This document shows positions 1-10,472 of a stretch of DNA of 64,000 nt, piece by piece. The DNA is from Neophaeococcomyces mojaviensis (lineage: Eukaryota > Ascomycota > Eurotiomycetes > Chaetothyriales). A program made the position numbers and the translations under genes. Positions within the stretch are counted from its first letter, which is position 1, and each line of letters begins with the position of its first letter. The notes below the pieces were generated by a model, which saw only the letters and a program-made list of their open reading frames with translations, did no database searches and was not told the DNA's origin. Location of the stretch: positions 62,001 to 126,000 of the forward strand of contig JAPDRQ010000058.1 of the NCBI GenBank assembly GCA_030247915.1, written 5' to 3'.

Positions 1-466
1 CACTTAGCCTTCGTCTTACGAAGTGCATGCAAGCCTTTCTGCCTGAAAGCTCTTACCTCCATCCGTGGCGTCCACTGCAACACTGAAACTAGGAGCTAAG
101 GGTCGGATTTCAGCTTAACACAACGACGCTTGTTGAACACCGCTCATGCTAGTTTTCAAGGGCAAAACTTTGACGTGATGGTATTTTGACATCTCAATCC
201 TCCTCGTCCTCAGAATTCAGAGCCTTTTCCCTGAGCGCAAAAGTACACTTACATGCGATACATGTCTAAGCCTTGTGAACGCGGCTCGGAGCTAAACTGC
301 CGGAAGCTTAATCTGACCCCAATGCCTTTCGTTCCTTTTGATGAGGCTCTGATTGGAAGCAGAGTTGCTTGCAGTTCTGTGAAGAGCATCTCATCCTCCA
401 AGGCAGCAATCAGAATGAAACTGTCATGAATCTCAGGAATAATAGGTTCAGGAACATACCGACCGA
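1..466. other. Left edge, no gene supported
   Basis: I see no convincing coding region, RNA gene or repeat here. Short open frames run in from about 369 but have no recognisable domain, and they overlap the palindromes that follow. Confidence 0.5.
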
Positions 467-560
467 TTCTCCATACGATTCGTATGGAGAACCGGCCTTA
501 CCATTTCGGGAGTTGCCAAGAGCCAGACTGACGAACCTCCTATACGAATCGTATGAGAGG
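467..560. repeat. Pair of palindromes sharing one core
   Basis: Positions 467-491 form a perfect 12+1+12 palindrome (arm TTCTCCATACGA). About 75 bp on, 542-554 repeats its core as ATACGA-A-TCGTAT, and pairing extends outward at 536-539/557-560 across a 2-nt mismatch. Both are followed by related sequence ending in CTTACC (500-504 and 566-571), so the two look like diverged copies of one module. A side effect of the symmetry is that both strands read a YDSYG/YESYG-like peptide. I do not recognise the element. Confidence 0.6.
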
Positions 561-640
561 TCCGTCTTACCTTCTCTTCCCTTAAGCGTTGTATCATTAT
601 CCATAGGATAGGCAGCATAATACTCAGATTCGATAGGCTT

Positions 641-683
641 CGATCTCCCGGCCCAATGCCACGCTGGTCCTGATAAAGTGTCA
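641..683. repeat. Dispersed 43-bp repeat, copy A
   Basis: This 43-bp stretch matches 13169-13211 in the same orientation without gaps at 34 of 43 positions. Six of the nine differences are transitions. It is a short diverged dispersed repeat; the family is not recognised. Confidence 0.5.
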
Positions 684-863
684 GATATCACATTCTTCTT
701 AGAGAAACCAACCACTTCTTGCGGAAGAAAGCGGTTTCTTCGCCCGATTACCATCCAAACCAGCCTGCCTCAGATTACCTACACGAGGAAAGAGATATTC
801 CACGTAAGTAAACCCGGCTTGGCCTGAGAGATGTCGACGGTGGTGATCAAACAGAGGTAAGAA

Positions 864-1139
864 GTGGCCGAGCAGACCAACAAAACCTTAGACGTTGCAG
901 AGGGTGTATCTCAAAATCGTGCTAGTCCTGCAAGACAACAGTCGGCAGTTCCTTCTTGTTTAGGAGCAGCTTTCAATGGAAATCTCAACGCGTACAACCA
1001 GAGCGATCTTCGGAACATAGTACCAGTCACACAGTCAGCAGCCAACACCTTAGCCGCCCAGCCCGATTTCAATGAAGTTAGTAACGTTGTATGGTCAATT
1101 AATCAGCCGATTTTCAACGAGTTTAACAATGCTATATGA
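864..1139 (+). pseudogene. Hypothetical protein with 15-residue repeats, interrupted by TGA
   Basis: This is an open frame of 91 codons; it opens on GTG, so the true start is unclear. It ends in three direct repeats of 45 nt each (1062-1106, 1107-1151, 1152-1196). Each encodes a 15-residue unit of the form P-x-F-x-E-x-x-x-x-[VI]-[VI]-W-S-[IL]-x-Q. The stop at 1137-1139 is TGA exactly where the other two units have TGG (Trp), so a single G-to-A change seems to have cut the frame inside repeat 2. Beyond it the frame stays open to about 1317 but runs antisense to an SDR fragment, so that tail is unlikely to be real. No known family is recognised and function is unknown. Whether it was ever an expressed gene is uncertain. 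Confidence 0.35.
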
Positions 1140-1184
1140 TCACTCGAGCAGCCATTTTTCACCGAGGTTACCGACGCTATATGG

Positions 1185-1520
1185 TCAATCGACCAGTTTG
1201 ACTTCAATGGGTCTCACGATGTGCACATGAGCAAGATAATTGGTCGTGAGCTGGTCCCTGACGATATTGCGATTCACACCTTCGGGCTTGCTGAAGTTGT
1301 GCCCGAATTGAACACCTGAGTTTAAGAAGACGAGGTCCAGGTCGGAGTTGAGATGGTTGACGAAGACTGGGATTGAGTCGAGCTTGGTGATGTCGAAGAC
1401 GACGCTTTGCACCTTCTTGCTACCATGCTCGACGAGGTCGTCGAGACGTTCCATGCGGCGACCGATGGCGATGATCAAGATGTTGGCGGATGCGAGACCT
1501 CCAGTAACGGACGACGCGAA
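1185..1520 (-). pseudogene. Short-chain dehydrogenase/reductase (SDR) fragment
   Basis: The minus strand reads a central piece of a classical SDR of the DltE-like fungal type: a strand ending in AIGRR, then VVFDITKLDS, LVFLNSGVQ (the NAG-equivalent region) and TTNYLAHVH (helix leading toward the active site). The 5' part is degenerate: a VTGG is visible at about 1505-1516 but the glycine-rich GxxxGxG turn is missing, and a stop lies just upstream. The 3' part stops before the catalytic YxxxK. With neither the complete NAD(P) turn nor the active site, this cannot be a working oxidoreductase. It is a truncated gene copy. Confidence 0.75.
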
Positions 1521-1837
1521 ACTGGACTAGTCCATTCTAGAGGGTTCAAATAGACGGAATGAAAAAATGTGGAAGAACGCACGTGGAAATTAGTAAGTCA
1601 TCTGATTTAGACGCCAAAACGGTTTCGAGTACATAATTATTACATCTAAATTTAGAACAGAACCATCATGGTGAAATTAGCGATGAATGCGTTAGAGCGC
1701 GCTATTTGACGCTATCTACAACAGGATTAGCGGGAGGGCGATGTTGGTCACGGACACCGAGGCAGGCTACAAGCGTTTCTTGCTGAGACTCTCCCTTTAT
1801 AGGCATCGTTTCTCTACCTTGTGTTATCCTGCAGGCC

Positions 1838-1849
1838 TATATATATAGA
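1838..1849 (+). promoter_or_regulatory. TATA box of the GrpB-family gene
   Basis: CTATATATATAG lies about 82 bp upstream of the ATG at 1931. Spacing and strand suit a core promoter for that gene. The rest of 1535-1930 shows nothing else I can name. Confidence 0.5.
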
Positions 1850-1930
1850 TCATTCGGGACGTGGAAAACAAAACCATCAAGTCTTTTATACATCCCACTG
1901 CCCTTACTTTACCTTCGAACGAGCATCATC

Positions 1931-2500
1931 ATGCACGTTGTTGTAGAGCAGTACCAAACACTTTGGCCAGAGCAGTTCTTGCTGATCAAGGCGAAGCTGG
2001 AGCAAGTACTGAAACCAGTCCAGTATGACGCCATCGAGCATGTAGGAAGTACTTCAGTACCGGGGCTAGCGGCGAAGCCTGTAATTGACATTGATATTGT
2101 CGTACAACAACAAGACTTACTATCGGCCATTGAAGCCCTAAAAGCGGCGGATTACCAATACTTGGGCGACAAAGGCATTCCAGATCGGTACGCATTCAAA
2201 GCGCCAGAAGCATACCCAGCACAGAATATCTACATTTGCGTCGACGGCTGCCAGGCTCTAAAAAACCATCTTCTCGTTCGAGACGTATGTCGACAGAATG
2301 AGGGCATAAGGGAACGGTATGGTCGAACGAAGCTTGAACTGTCTAAGCAAGAATGGACGTCCGTAGATCATTATTGCGAAGCCAAAAATGAAATACTGCA
2401 GGAGGTACTCAACCTTGGTGGCATGGTACCGGCTGAGACCACTCAGATTCGAGCTATGAACATTGTAGCGAACCAAAATCCTGGCATATGCAGACGATAG
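1931..2500 (+). CDS. GrpB/UPF0157 family nucleotidyltransferase-like protein
   Basis: Complete single-exon gene of 189 residues, close to the usual length of the GrpB (UPF0157) family, which has a nucleotidyltransferase-like fold. The hallmark HVGSTSVPGL is at about residues 38-48, followed by AAKPVIDIDI, matching the GSTSVPGLxAKPxIDI signature with its acidic metal-site candidates. Further conserved positions are HLLVRD near residue 113 and the EY/YCEAK-type helix near 150. The ATG at 1931 follows a TATA box and starts directly on the domain. The biochemical role of GrpB proteins in fungi is not settled. The family is mainly bacterial, so an old transfer is possible. The frame is intact, so it is probably functional. 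Confidence 0.9.
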   Translation: MHVVVEQYQTLWPEQFLLIKAKLEQVLKPVQYDAIEHVGSTSVPGLAAKPVIDIDIVVQQQDLLSAIEALKAADYQYLGDKGIPDRYAFKAPEAYPAQNIYICVDGCQALKNHLLVRDVCRQNEGIRERYGRTKLELSKQEWTSVDHYCEAKNEILQEVLNLGGMVPAETTQIRAMNIVANQNPGICRR

Positions 2501-4617
2501 GCGAAAATGAGTCTCAGGACCGGTGGAATAGTGATCAATTGCTGATGTTCGTTTCCAACATTAGTAACCTTATACGGAGAGCTCAAATGTGCTGGGGTTT
2601 CAGTGTTTTCGATAACATTAACACGCTCGGTATGTCCATAGTCGGCAGCTGTACAGACGTGCACACACAGCTTAAATAGAATGCGTTCTTTGAAAAGAGG
2701 AACAAATGCGTATTGTAACATAGTGTCCATCATCGTCATCTGATTAAGATCGCAACTGAAGCAGATTTTATACCGGCACAGATACGTCCTCTGTTGGTGG
2801 GTAAGAGTTGTTTTCAAACAGGTCTTAAGGGTTTGGAGCACCCTGATACCCTGGGGAGCATGAATTAGTCGCGCTCTAATAATTCTATCAAGGGTTGAGC
2901 CTTGACTTTTGGGAACACCGGGAACACCTAGAACACTTGAGACACATCTGGGAGAAAAATGCTGTTCATCTCATTTTCTCGACGTCCCCTTCTCCTTCAG
3001 AAATGTCAATGCAACTTTTGCGGCGTGTGTATTTTGTGTAATCTGGAATTGTGGACTCCAGCCATGAGAATCCAGGCTTCAGTTACCTCGTATCCGTGTT
3101 TGTCGTCAGGTCATCCGCTGGAGTCGACACATCCCGGAGTGGCCTAAGGCTTTGTAGATCACAACATGGTTGGTCAAAGAAACAATACATAAGCATGACC
3201 TGCAAAGATCGAAAGTGGGTGAGTGGGTTAGAATGAGGTTCAGCCCAAAGACTCCTTAGCGAGAAAAAAGCTTGTGTCTTGTCGAGCTTATGCGTCAGGA
3301 TGCAACTTATCACATAAGGGTGGGCAAGGACATCGGCCATCACATAAGATGCCTGCGACACTAGACAGGAGCTGAGGGCTTGCCACTTTTGATGTAGATG
3401 AAAGGGTGAATGTTCTCTGATTGATCGTGAAGAGCTTCCATAAATGACTTCGGCCAAGATTCAAACTCCTCGGCAGTTAGGATAGTTTTGCAGACGACAA
3501 TAAGCTTGGACTGGAGTCACACTGCTCAATAAGACATGACGAGCAGTTGAGCTATCAAGTAAATCCTATGCGTGTGCCGTCGATGCTAATGCAGCCGATG
3601 TTGGGAGTACCCGACATGAACACATAGTTAGAGAGCTGCAGAGAACAGTGCTTTCTGTCGACTGGGATGGTCAAGGACAATTTCAAGTTGGTACAGTAGT
3701 ATGGATCAATCAGGAGTAAGCCCAGGTCCAAGACAGCTATAGCATGGGAGTGATTTGCTTAGATCCAGGCAATTTCAAAGATATTGGTCATGAAAAAGGA
3801 GTATGGGAGACAATCGACATGGGGAAGTGCCCTGAAGGACATCTTGATCTTCCTTGACTAGGTAAAGACATTCCATGCTGCAATGATGAGCAATAATCTG
3901 CTGTCCAGCCACCACGGCACGACATCCCTTTCGACCCGCAAGAATTTGCAGCCTTAGTCCTTCCCGATAGTATCGAAGATCCCCATCAGCAGCTCAATGC
4001 TCCGCTCAATTGTCATTGGCGCCGTGTACTGGTTAACTTGTTCCTATGAATGACGATACAACGCTTAGAGTAAAGAGAAGGTAAGGCTATCTCTCACTTG
4101 CATCAGGTGGGAGATTCGTCTACACACCTTCACGTTCTCGATACGGATTTCCCACCAGAATCGAGCGGGGCATTTGTACAACAAAATGTTCTCATGCTTC
4201 TTGTCGTTCATGACAGTGATTGTAGCATCATAGCTGTGCCAACCGAGCTGCATGGGCATTTCAAGTCACATGATTGTCCCTTAACCGCAAATATATTCAA
4301 ACTATAGTCACACTGTCCCCTTCCTCTCTAGTTGACTATTGAAAATTCAGTCCCTTGTCAAACCAAGGACCTCGGAGCTAGACCTCTGGTGAAGGAAAGG
4401 CTCAATCCTCAAAATAATCGGTCTTGATGCTATCTAATTACTGAGACCAACATCCTGCGCAATCCTGGACATGGCTACTTGACGTTCTGAACACATTCCA
4501 AGAAGACTCGCAGGATCTGAAGCATACCCTTCTCAAACGAACAAACACGTAAGTGTTAAGTCCTTAACAGACCAGGTAGTCTCTGTCGTATGCTGACTGT
4601 CAGACCTAGCCAAAACC
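2501..4617. other. 2.1 kb without a supported gene
   Basis: No gene can be supported. One plus-strand frame at about 3590-4060 has protein-like stretches (for example ELQRTVLSVDWDG and DIPFDPQEFAALVLPDS) separated by several stops, which could be a decayed coding sequence. I do not recognise the protein. Open frames at 2443-2841 and 3083-3457 on the minus strand show no motif and are probably chance. Confidence 0.4.
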
Positions 4618-4938
4618 ATGCGCTTCTCATCGGTTTCATTCACCGTTACTGCGACTGTCATCGCCACACTAGCCACCACCGGTTTCGCCCAGTGCACTCA
4701 CAATAACGACGCTGGACGATGGGATGACCAACTCAACCCAGCAGATAGGTTGGCGGAGATATGCCGTGACGGTACGGAGTGTTATCAGGCGAACATTGGC
4801 CGCATGTGTATTACCGGGGACCGAGTGCAGTGTGTGTCAGCCTCCCAAGCGGCACAGTCTTGGCAAAGCTGGCATGGCAATTGGTTTTTGTGGTCAGCTA
4901 TCAACTATGGGGATTTTGGCGTTACTATCACCTCTTGA
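4618..4938 (+). CDS. Small secreted cysteine-rich protein, candidate effector
   Basis: A 106-residue protein that starts in a favourable context (AAAACCATG). Residues 1-24 form a clear signal peptide: charged start, hydrophobic core of V/T/A/I, and an FAQ cleavage region. The mature part of about 82 residues contains five cysteines (in QC, IC, EC, MC, QC contexts), is polar, and ends in a tryptophan-rich tail. No known domain is seen. Size, secretion signal and cysteine content fit small secreted proteins of plant-associated fungi, but effector function is inference. Five cysteines is an odd number for paired disulfides. A GT in the tail could be a splice donor feeding another exon, so the 3' end is uncertain. 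The frame is intact. Confidence 0.6.
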   Translation: MRFSSVSFTVTATVIATLATTGFAQCTHNNDAGRWDDQLNPADRLAEICRDGTECYQANIGRMCITGDRVQCVSASQAAQSWQSWHGNWFLWSAINYGDFGVTITS

Positions 4939-5855
4939 GTGATCTCGTCTTGAAGAGTGCGAGGATCATCGGAAAGCCAGCTTGCTGCAGGGTTGTGGCA
5001 GGCACACATTCATTATCTGTTTTTAAAGGCACTAAATCTACATTTTGCGTCAATCGGCATATCTCTAACCTTCGTATCTCATATGTTGTGGCTCAATAGC
5101 CAATACAGAAGTAGCTTCGTGCCAATCTCGACACCGATGCGTTGTATATCGCCAGCAACGAGAGTTTCAACACTGAACACAACCATTGCATTCGCAACCT
5201 GCTAAACCCGTATCACCTTTTCGTTGCCATATCACGATACAATTCGGATTACATTATCGTACGCGCTTCTTGAGTTGTTACGACCTTTTACAGTGAACGA
5301 AACGCAAAGAGTAAAGGTTCGTGCGAGTATTACCTTGGCGAAGGACCTAATAGTCGCGCTTAAAACCCATTGATAATTATATTTGGCAGCGTTCGCCAAC
5401 ACAATGACGAGGACGCCAGAAAGTCGATGTTGCCATATGCTCTACATGCTTCGCATACTCGAGAAAAGCATCGGCTTGCTCGACAGGATGCATTTTCAAT
5501 GGATTGACAGGTGAAGCCCAAGTGTGGGTATTTGGCAAGATTTTATAGCTAGCTAAGCTCACCAGTGTTTTTCCGAACGCTAAATAGAGAGCTTCCGGTG
5601 GAGTTCAGAGCGTGCAGTGAAGAAAAGCATCTAACTGTCCTTCACCAACAATGATCATCAACCTCTCACCACCTTCTGTAGTATCTGACACCATCGCTGT
5701 GACGAGCTGGCTGCCGCTATATGCATATATCAGATATATCGAAATGCAATTCCTACACAACAAGTCCAATGTGATCCGACTGTTAAGACCTTCTGTGACG
5801 CTGTACTGCAAAGGCTGATAGAGTATCCATGCTCTTGAGCTGGCACGCTATGCTG
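4939..5855. other. Intergenic, no supported gene
   Basis: This lies between the small secreted protein and the convergent T5orf172 gene. Short frames at 4957-5205 (+) and 5377-5562 (-) have no recognisable motif. I see no RNA gene or repeat. Confidence 0.4.
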
Positions 5856-7691
5856 TTAAATCGTTGGGTTGACACATGCCAATGGAGCACTTGAGCGTAG
5901 AGGCATGTGATGAGTAGAGGATGCGGGAGGCTTCATCCGTGATGCAGCCATGCTCTGCCTTAGGTTACTGCTCCGACGGCTAGACTGGCTCAAAGAGTTG
6001 GAAGTCTTTGGTCCAACGGGCATTGATTTCAACCCGCAGTCGCCTACCACAGGTCTTTCTCTATCCAATATCAAATTGCCATCTTCGTCATAGGGTGCCG
6101 TCTGCATCCATGATGTCCATTTCTTGACGACTTTCTGCGCTTCTGTATCGGCCACTTCGAACCACTCAGTATGTCCCTTGTCGCAGGCTTCACATCTTAA
6201 CACTTCATATCTTTTGTCCTTCAACTCCGCATGAATAAGAGCTTCCAATCTCCTTGGATGAGGGGCTTGACGATCCGTACCTTGAAGCAGATCTTTGCAT
6301 TCTTTGACCAGGTACCGGCACTTCAGTTCCCAGCCTTCAAGACGCCCTTCCACGTTGCGTGAGTAGCCGATCTTGACAAACCCAAAACTTTCGAGAGGCT
6401 GATAGACATAGATGTAACCTCGTTTCTTGCGATCCGTTTTTGTGACTGGCTGATGGATAATTTGCTCAACGAGTTTTTCTGCTGTGAGAGCACGCTTTTT
6501 GATGGCCCATACGTATTTTTGAAGTGTCTTGATGGTCAGGTTTGGAGCAAGTGTGAACTCTTCATGCTTGATGCCTAACTTTTCCAAACCTGATGCTTTA
6601 TCGAAGAGAAAGTAGCTGTTTGTTATGGATACCTTCGTAACTCCTTCCTTAATAGCGGGTATTGGCGCAAGAATGAGTGTTTCGGCACTGTTGAAAATGA
6701 GAGGCGAAGTCTTTGATAAAATGTCTTCTTCCAATTCAACGTTTTCTTCTCTAGGTTCATCGTCTCCACCTAGTTTTCAGAGCCACTGATCAAGACATTT
6801 GAGCTCAATCTCTCTGCTCGATGATTTGATGTCCTTATGAAAATGCTCGCAAAGATCATGTATTGCAAATCTGGCTTTTTTGAGATGGCTTCCGGTACAG
6901 AATACCATATCGACTATGTCGGACAAAATCTTGGCAACTTTGGAAAAGTGGCGTGGTTTTGGCATACTCGACAGCTCACGAACCAGAGAATCAAACGCTA
7001 GTTCGTCGAGGTTGCTCTTATTCTTGCATCTCATTTCTTTGTTTGTGACCGCCACGCACCTTGTCAAGGATCCCCCTTTTGGGTCAAATTTCTCTTTCGC
7101 TCTTTCCACGAGATCAATAGGCAAGATCTTGGTATAAAAGCCAAGTACCGTCTTGTCCGGAGACCTAGTCGAGGTCGTCCCAAAGTTAATCTCTTGCCGT
7201 AGTTGGTCTGTCTGTATCGCAATATTCTTAGATACAAACTCTTGGATTATCTGAGCAATTTTGTCCCTTGTATTTGAGCTTCTGATAAGGGAACAGGCAT
7301 TTGCAGAGTTGAGGTCGAGACTCTCACAGATCGTATGGATGATCGTCTCGGACACCGTGCGGTAGGAGACAGCCGGAATGGCTTCCAACTTCGAAACCTG
7401 CAGGTCAAGGGCTTCGGTCAAAGTGTATGTTCTAGGTGGTGGCTTTTCATACGTGAACTTGAATCCCTCCTGCTTAGTTGCATCAAGTTTGTCGGTTAGG
7501 TCTTTCTCGTTGACAGCATTCGTGAAAGGACTTTTCTGAAACAAAGGCGGAAGCTTTAAATCTGTAGCTAAGCTATGTTGACTTAAAATCTCACCCGAGA
7601 GCTCATCCTTTATTGTTCGAGGCAATAAAGCTTCACTCGGTGATCCGACAATTGTGGTAGTAGAGTCATCTCCTATTGCGAACTCAAACAT
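5856..7691 (-). pseudogene. T5orf172 (GIY-YIG-like) domain protein, interrupted by TGA
   Basis: Two reading frames, 7691-6780 and 6776-5856, lie in the same phase and are separated only by TGA at 6779-6777; together they span 612 codons. The second half carries a T5orf172 domain, a GIY-YIG nuclease relative: GYIYVYQ, then FVKIGYSRNVEGRLEGW, the HPRRLEALIHAEL helix with its Glu, and a Cys/His segment CEACDKGHTEWFEV. The first half has a Cys-rich stretch (RCVAVTNKEMRCKNKS) typical of fungal proteins of this family (MUG113-like). No GT...AG intron of normal size removes the TGA cleanly. A nonsense mutation (CGA or TGG to TGA) is the simplest reading. The first ATG in frame is at 7691, but a CTAG acceptor near 7742 suggests a lost or missed 5' exon. 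The C-terminus is Ser/Arg-rich. Confidence 0.7.
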
Positions 7692-7741
7692 ATTGGTATT
7701 GGCGGAGTCCAAAAGAGTTGGTTTGAGGCAACCACAGCTCT

Positions 7742-9293
7742 AGAAAAGTGCTCGCCAGTCGTACCGTCCTTGGACGACTTTATCTTGCAGGCAGAGGGTA
7801 TCAGAGAAACCAGTGGCTGGGTACGACGCCTGTCCCTACCCATATCATGAACTGATAGCCTGGGGCCGAAACTTAAGCCTGAAACAAGCCATGCACTTGA
7901 GGAATTGTCATGCTTTTAGCAAGCATTAAGACGCGGCTTGAACACTTCCGCAAAGTGCTAGTACGACTCTGCCTTTTGTCCTTCTGCTGCGTGGGTGGAA
8001 CCATAGACGCCATGTCACCGACGGTGCGGTGATACGACTAGGGTCATCCGCAGTAGGCATGAAACTAGTCTCATGTCGCAATTTGCTCTTGACGCGGACG
8101 TACCTCGGACATGTTTTCGACTTTGCGAAGCTCTGCTACTACGCAAGCATCGAAGACTTGTAGACATATATGTCCAAATTCGTGCTCAAAAAGCCGGCAT
8201 ATTGACTAATATGTGGTTTGATCAAGGGTTATGAAAGGAACAGCAACTGGATTTCATCTCGGCAGTAAGTGCCATTTTCGTGCTGCCAAGAAGCATGCCC
8301 TGTACATTTAGTAGCGCGCCTAAATCCCTACTTCGCACGCTAAGCGCCGGAACATTGCAACCCTAACCACAATGAGCACATAGCTTGCAGGTAGAATTCA
8401 ACTATTGGTCCGGAGGCGCACGACAAAGTTCCTCACCAGGCTTACAAGGCGATTACGCTTACTTGATTCCTTGCTTTGTACCCCTGTAGCGATGACCCGA
8501 AACGATTCAACATAGACGCCACTCTGTCCCAAGCCCATGGCTGTAAAAAGCGAAAGGTACTTGTCCAGCCTGACCTTCAGTTCAATGCTGTTGGTAAATA
8601 TAGCCATAGATCTGCGCTACTAACAGGCATTGAATGTCAATCTTGCACGGTATTGAAGCGAATGCTAGCATTCATCAACCTATGGAACACTGCTGCAAGC
8701 TGTTATCGTTAGACTCTAAACGGACACGTGATAAACACTGACTTACTGAAAGTTATAGCCATGCCATTCGTTGACCAATTTCTCATTGCAACGCGGTTCA
8801 TAAGGTTTTTCTTCCAGCAGCAAATTCCTCAGTGGAAGCTATGACGACTTATCTGATCGAGACTATGATTTTCGACGGAGGTTATTATCGGAAACTCTTC
8901 GAACTTCTTCTCAGTGGCGAGTTTTGTTGTAAATTCTTCGCATCGAAGCTGGTAGTATTCTTTAGTGGAGTACTTTAAGTACTGTTTTGTAAATAGTATT
9001 GTAAACCATAATATATTTCAAGATCACGAAGAGTACTCCCGAGGACCTAAAGAAGACTTCAATCATTCTTACGCACAACATCTCTTTGTGTATTGGTCGC
9101 GAATAATTGGACAATTTCAGTATTACCTAGTATAAAGTCGACTCCATTCTTTTCATATAATCAGCAAGTCTGAAGAAGGCTTATCACAGTGAAGCGTATG
9201 GTGCGGTCCATTGTATCCTTATAATATTGCAGAGAGATAGGCAGAAAATGAAATCTGAATGCAGGTGGACATTGTCTTCTAGCGGCATAACCA
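7742..9293. other. 1.5 kb without a supported gene
   Basis: I see only short unrelated frames, such as 8398-8712. No domains, RNA genes or repeats are evident. Confidence 0.4.
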
Positions 9294-9450
9294 CTTCAAG
9301 TGGCAGCTGAAAACGTACACCTCGAGGTGTTGGAGCGACTGCTAGCAGAGAACCTGATGTCAATGCTGCTCTGCTTAGGATGGATGGATAGCGCTACAAG
9401 CGGCAGCTAGAGGTAGGTATCGATTAGGGGAGAAAGTGAAGAGCTATAAC
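9294..9450 (+). pseudogene. Ankyrin-repeat remnant
   Basis: From 9294 the plus strand reads an ankyrin repeat, LQVAAENVHLEVLERLLAEN, the counterpart of the usual AAxxGHLEVVxLLL helix pair. After a frameshift it reads DVNAALLRMDG, then after another ALQAAARGRY, the start of the next repeat. Three phases are needed within about 150 bp, so this is a decayed copy and not a gene. Fungal NLR-type and other recognition proteins often carry such repeats; that the source was such a gene is inference, strengthened by the TPR remains just downstream. Confidence 0.7.
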
Positions 9451-9514
9451 AGTGCCAGATAGTTTGTATCGCTCTTCTGTCATCAAAGGTCGCTACGATT
9501 CGAGCTTCGAGTTA

Positions 9515-9735
9515 AAGGCGATGGTGTGGAAGACAACGATGAACAGACTCGGCAAAGATCATCCACTGACACTGACGTGCATGCTGACGAGCATGATGAC
9601 AAGCATGAATACCCTAACCTTGGTGCTGAGGGATCAAAGCAAGTACAAACAGGCAGAAAACTTCCAAGTGGCGGCGTCACCAACAACTCTACGAACCCTC
9701 GGCCTGCACCATCCGAAATGCAAATGCTGATGGCA
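9515..9735 (+). pseudogene. Kinesin-light-chain-type TPR remnant
   Basis: The frame contains LGKDHPLTLTCM, then MTSMNTLTLVLRDQSKYKQ and later LGLHHPKC. These match the tandem TPR unit in which G-x-x-HPxTLTSMxNLAxVLxxQGKYxxAE recurs in fungal NB-ARC and NACHT proteins. One unit and parts of its neighbours are visible, with a small insertion in the first and damaged Asn/Leu positions. There is no start or upstream nucleotide-binding domain nearby. Together with the ankyrin remnant at 9294-9450 this probably marks decayed repeat-domain genes; whether both come from one gene is not clear. Confidence 0.7.
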
Positions 9736-10472
9736 AATCTTCTGTTGATATGACAGCTGCGAGGGTGCGAAAACACAGAAGTTGCGGGAAACTCTCGGCA
9801 CGATGATTGATTCACGATGTAGAGATGGCAATTGGTTTTAGCGTGAGTTGCTCTCCTTCTTCCCGTATCAGGAGACGTTGGATGGTTGGCCCATTGCAGT
9901 CGAGGAGCCTGCGCGTCTCACATTTCATTTGTAGATGAAGATCGTCCACTCCAGGATCATAACGCCAACCCGTTCCCCTCAAGCATAAGTTCAAGTAAAG
10001 CAATACTGTAACTCTCTTTCCTTTGCCAGAGACGTTCGTTTGCTAAGTATCGGGACCTGTGTTACCGCCTATCTTGTTGAGGAGATCGCGATAATTGAAT
10101 AGCACGAAAGAAAATTAGAGGACAAGATTGAAGGTCACTCAGCATAAACAAATCACCTGTGGTTAAGGCTTGGCGAACAGTGTTAGCGGATCAAGAGAAT
10201 TCACCTTTCATGCACCCAACGCTCACCCTCGTCTACCCAGATCTCTGTCACAGATGCTGCTCACAATACTCATGTAAGACGTAACGTGTTTGCTATTTTC
10301 TGTAACTGCTTGCTAGTGCAAGAGCGCAATTAGGTTGCTAATTATACAGTACTTAGTCTAAGTGTTGAAAAATATGTAAACACTATGCCGAGCAGAGCAT
10401 GCCCTGCCTTTCCTGCTAAACCAAACAACTCCTGTACAACTCTTACACGCCCGGTTGTCTGTTATATCTTGT
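9736..10472. other. Intergenic, no supported gene
   Basis: This stretch lies downstream of the TPR remnant and downstream of the convergent polyglycine-hydrolase gene. No coding or structured element was recognised. Confidence 0.4.

Noticed and set aside
2443..2841. 132-codon minus-strand frame
   Set aside because: No domain or signal peptide; it overlaps the 3' end of the GrpB gene and looks like chance.
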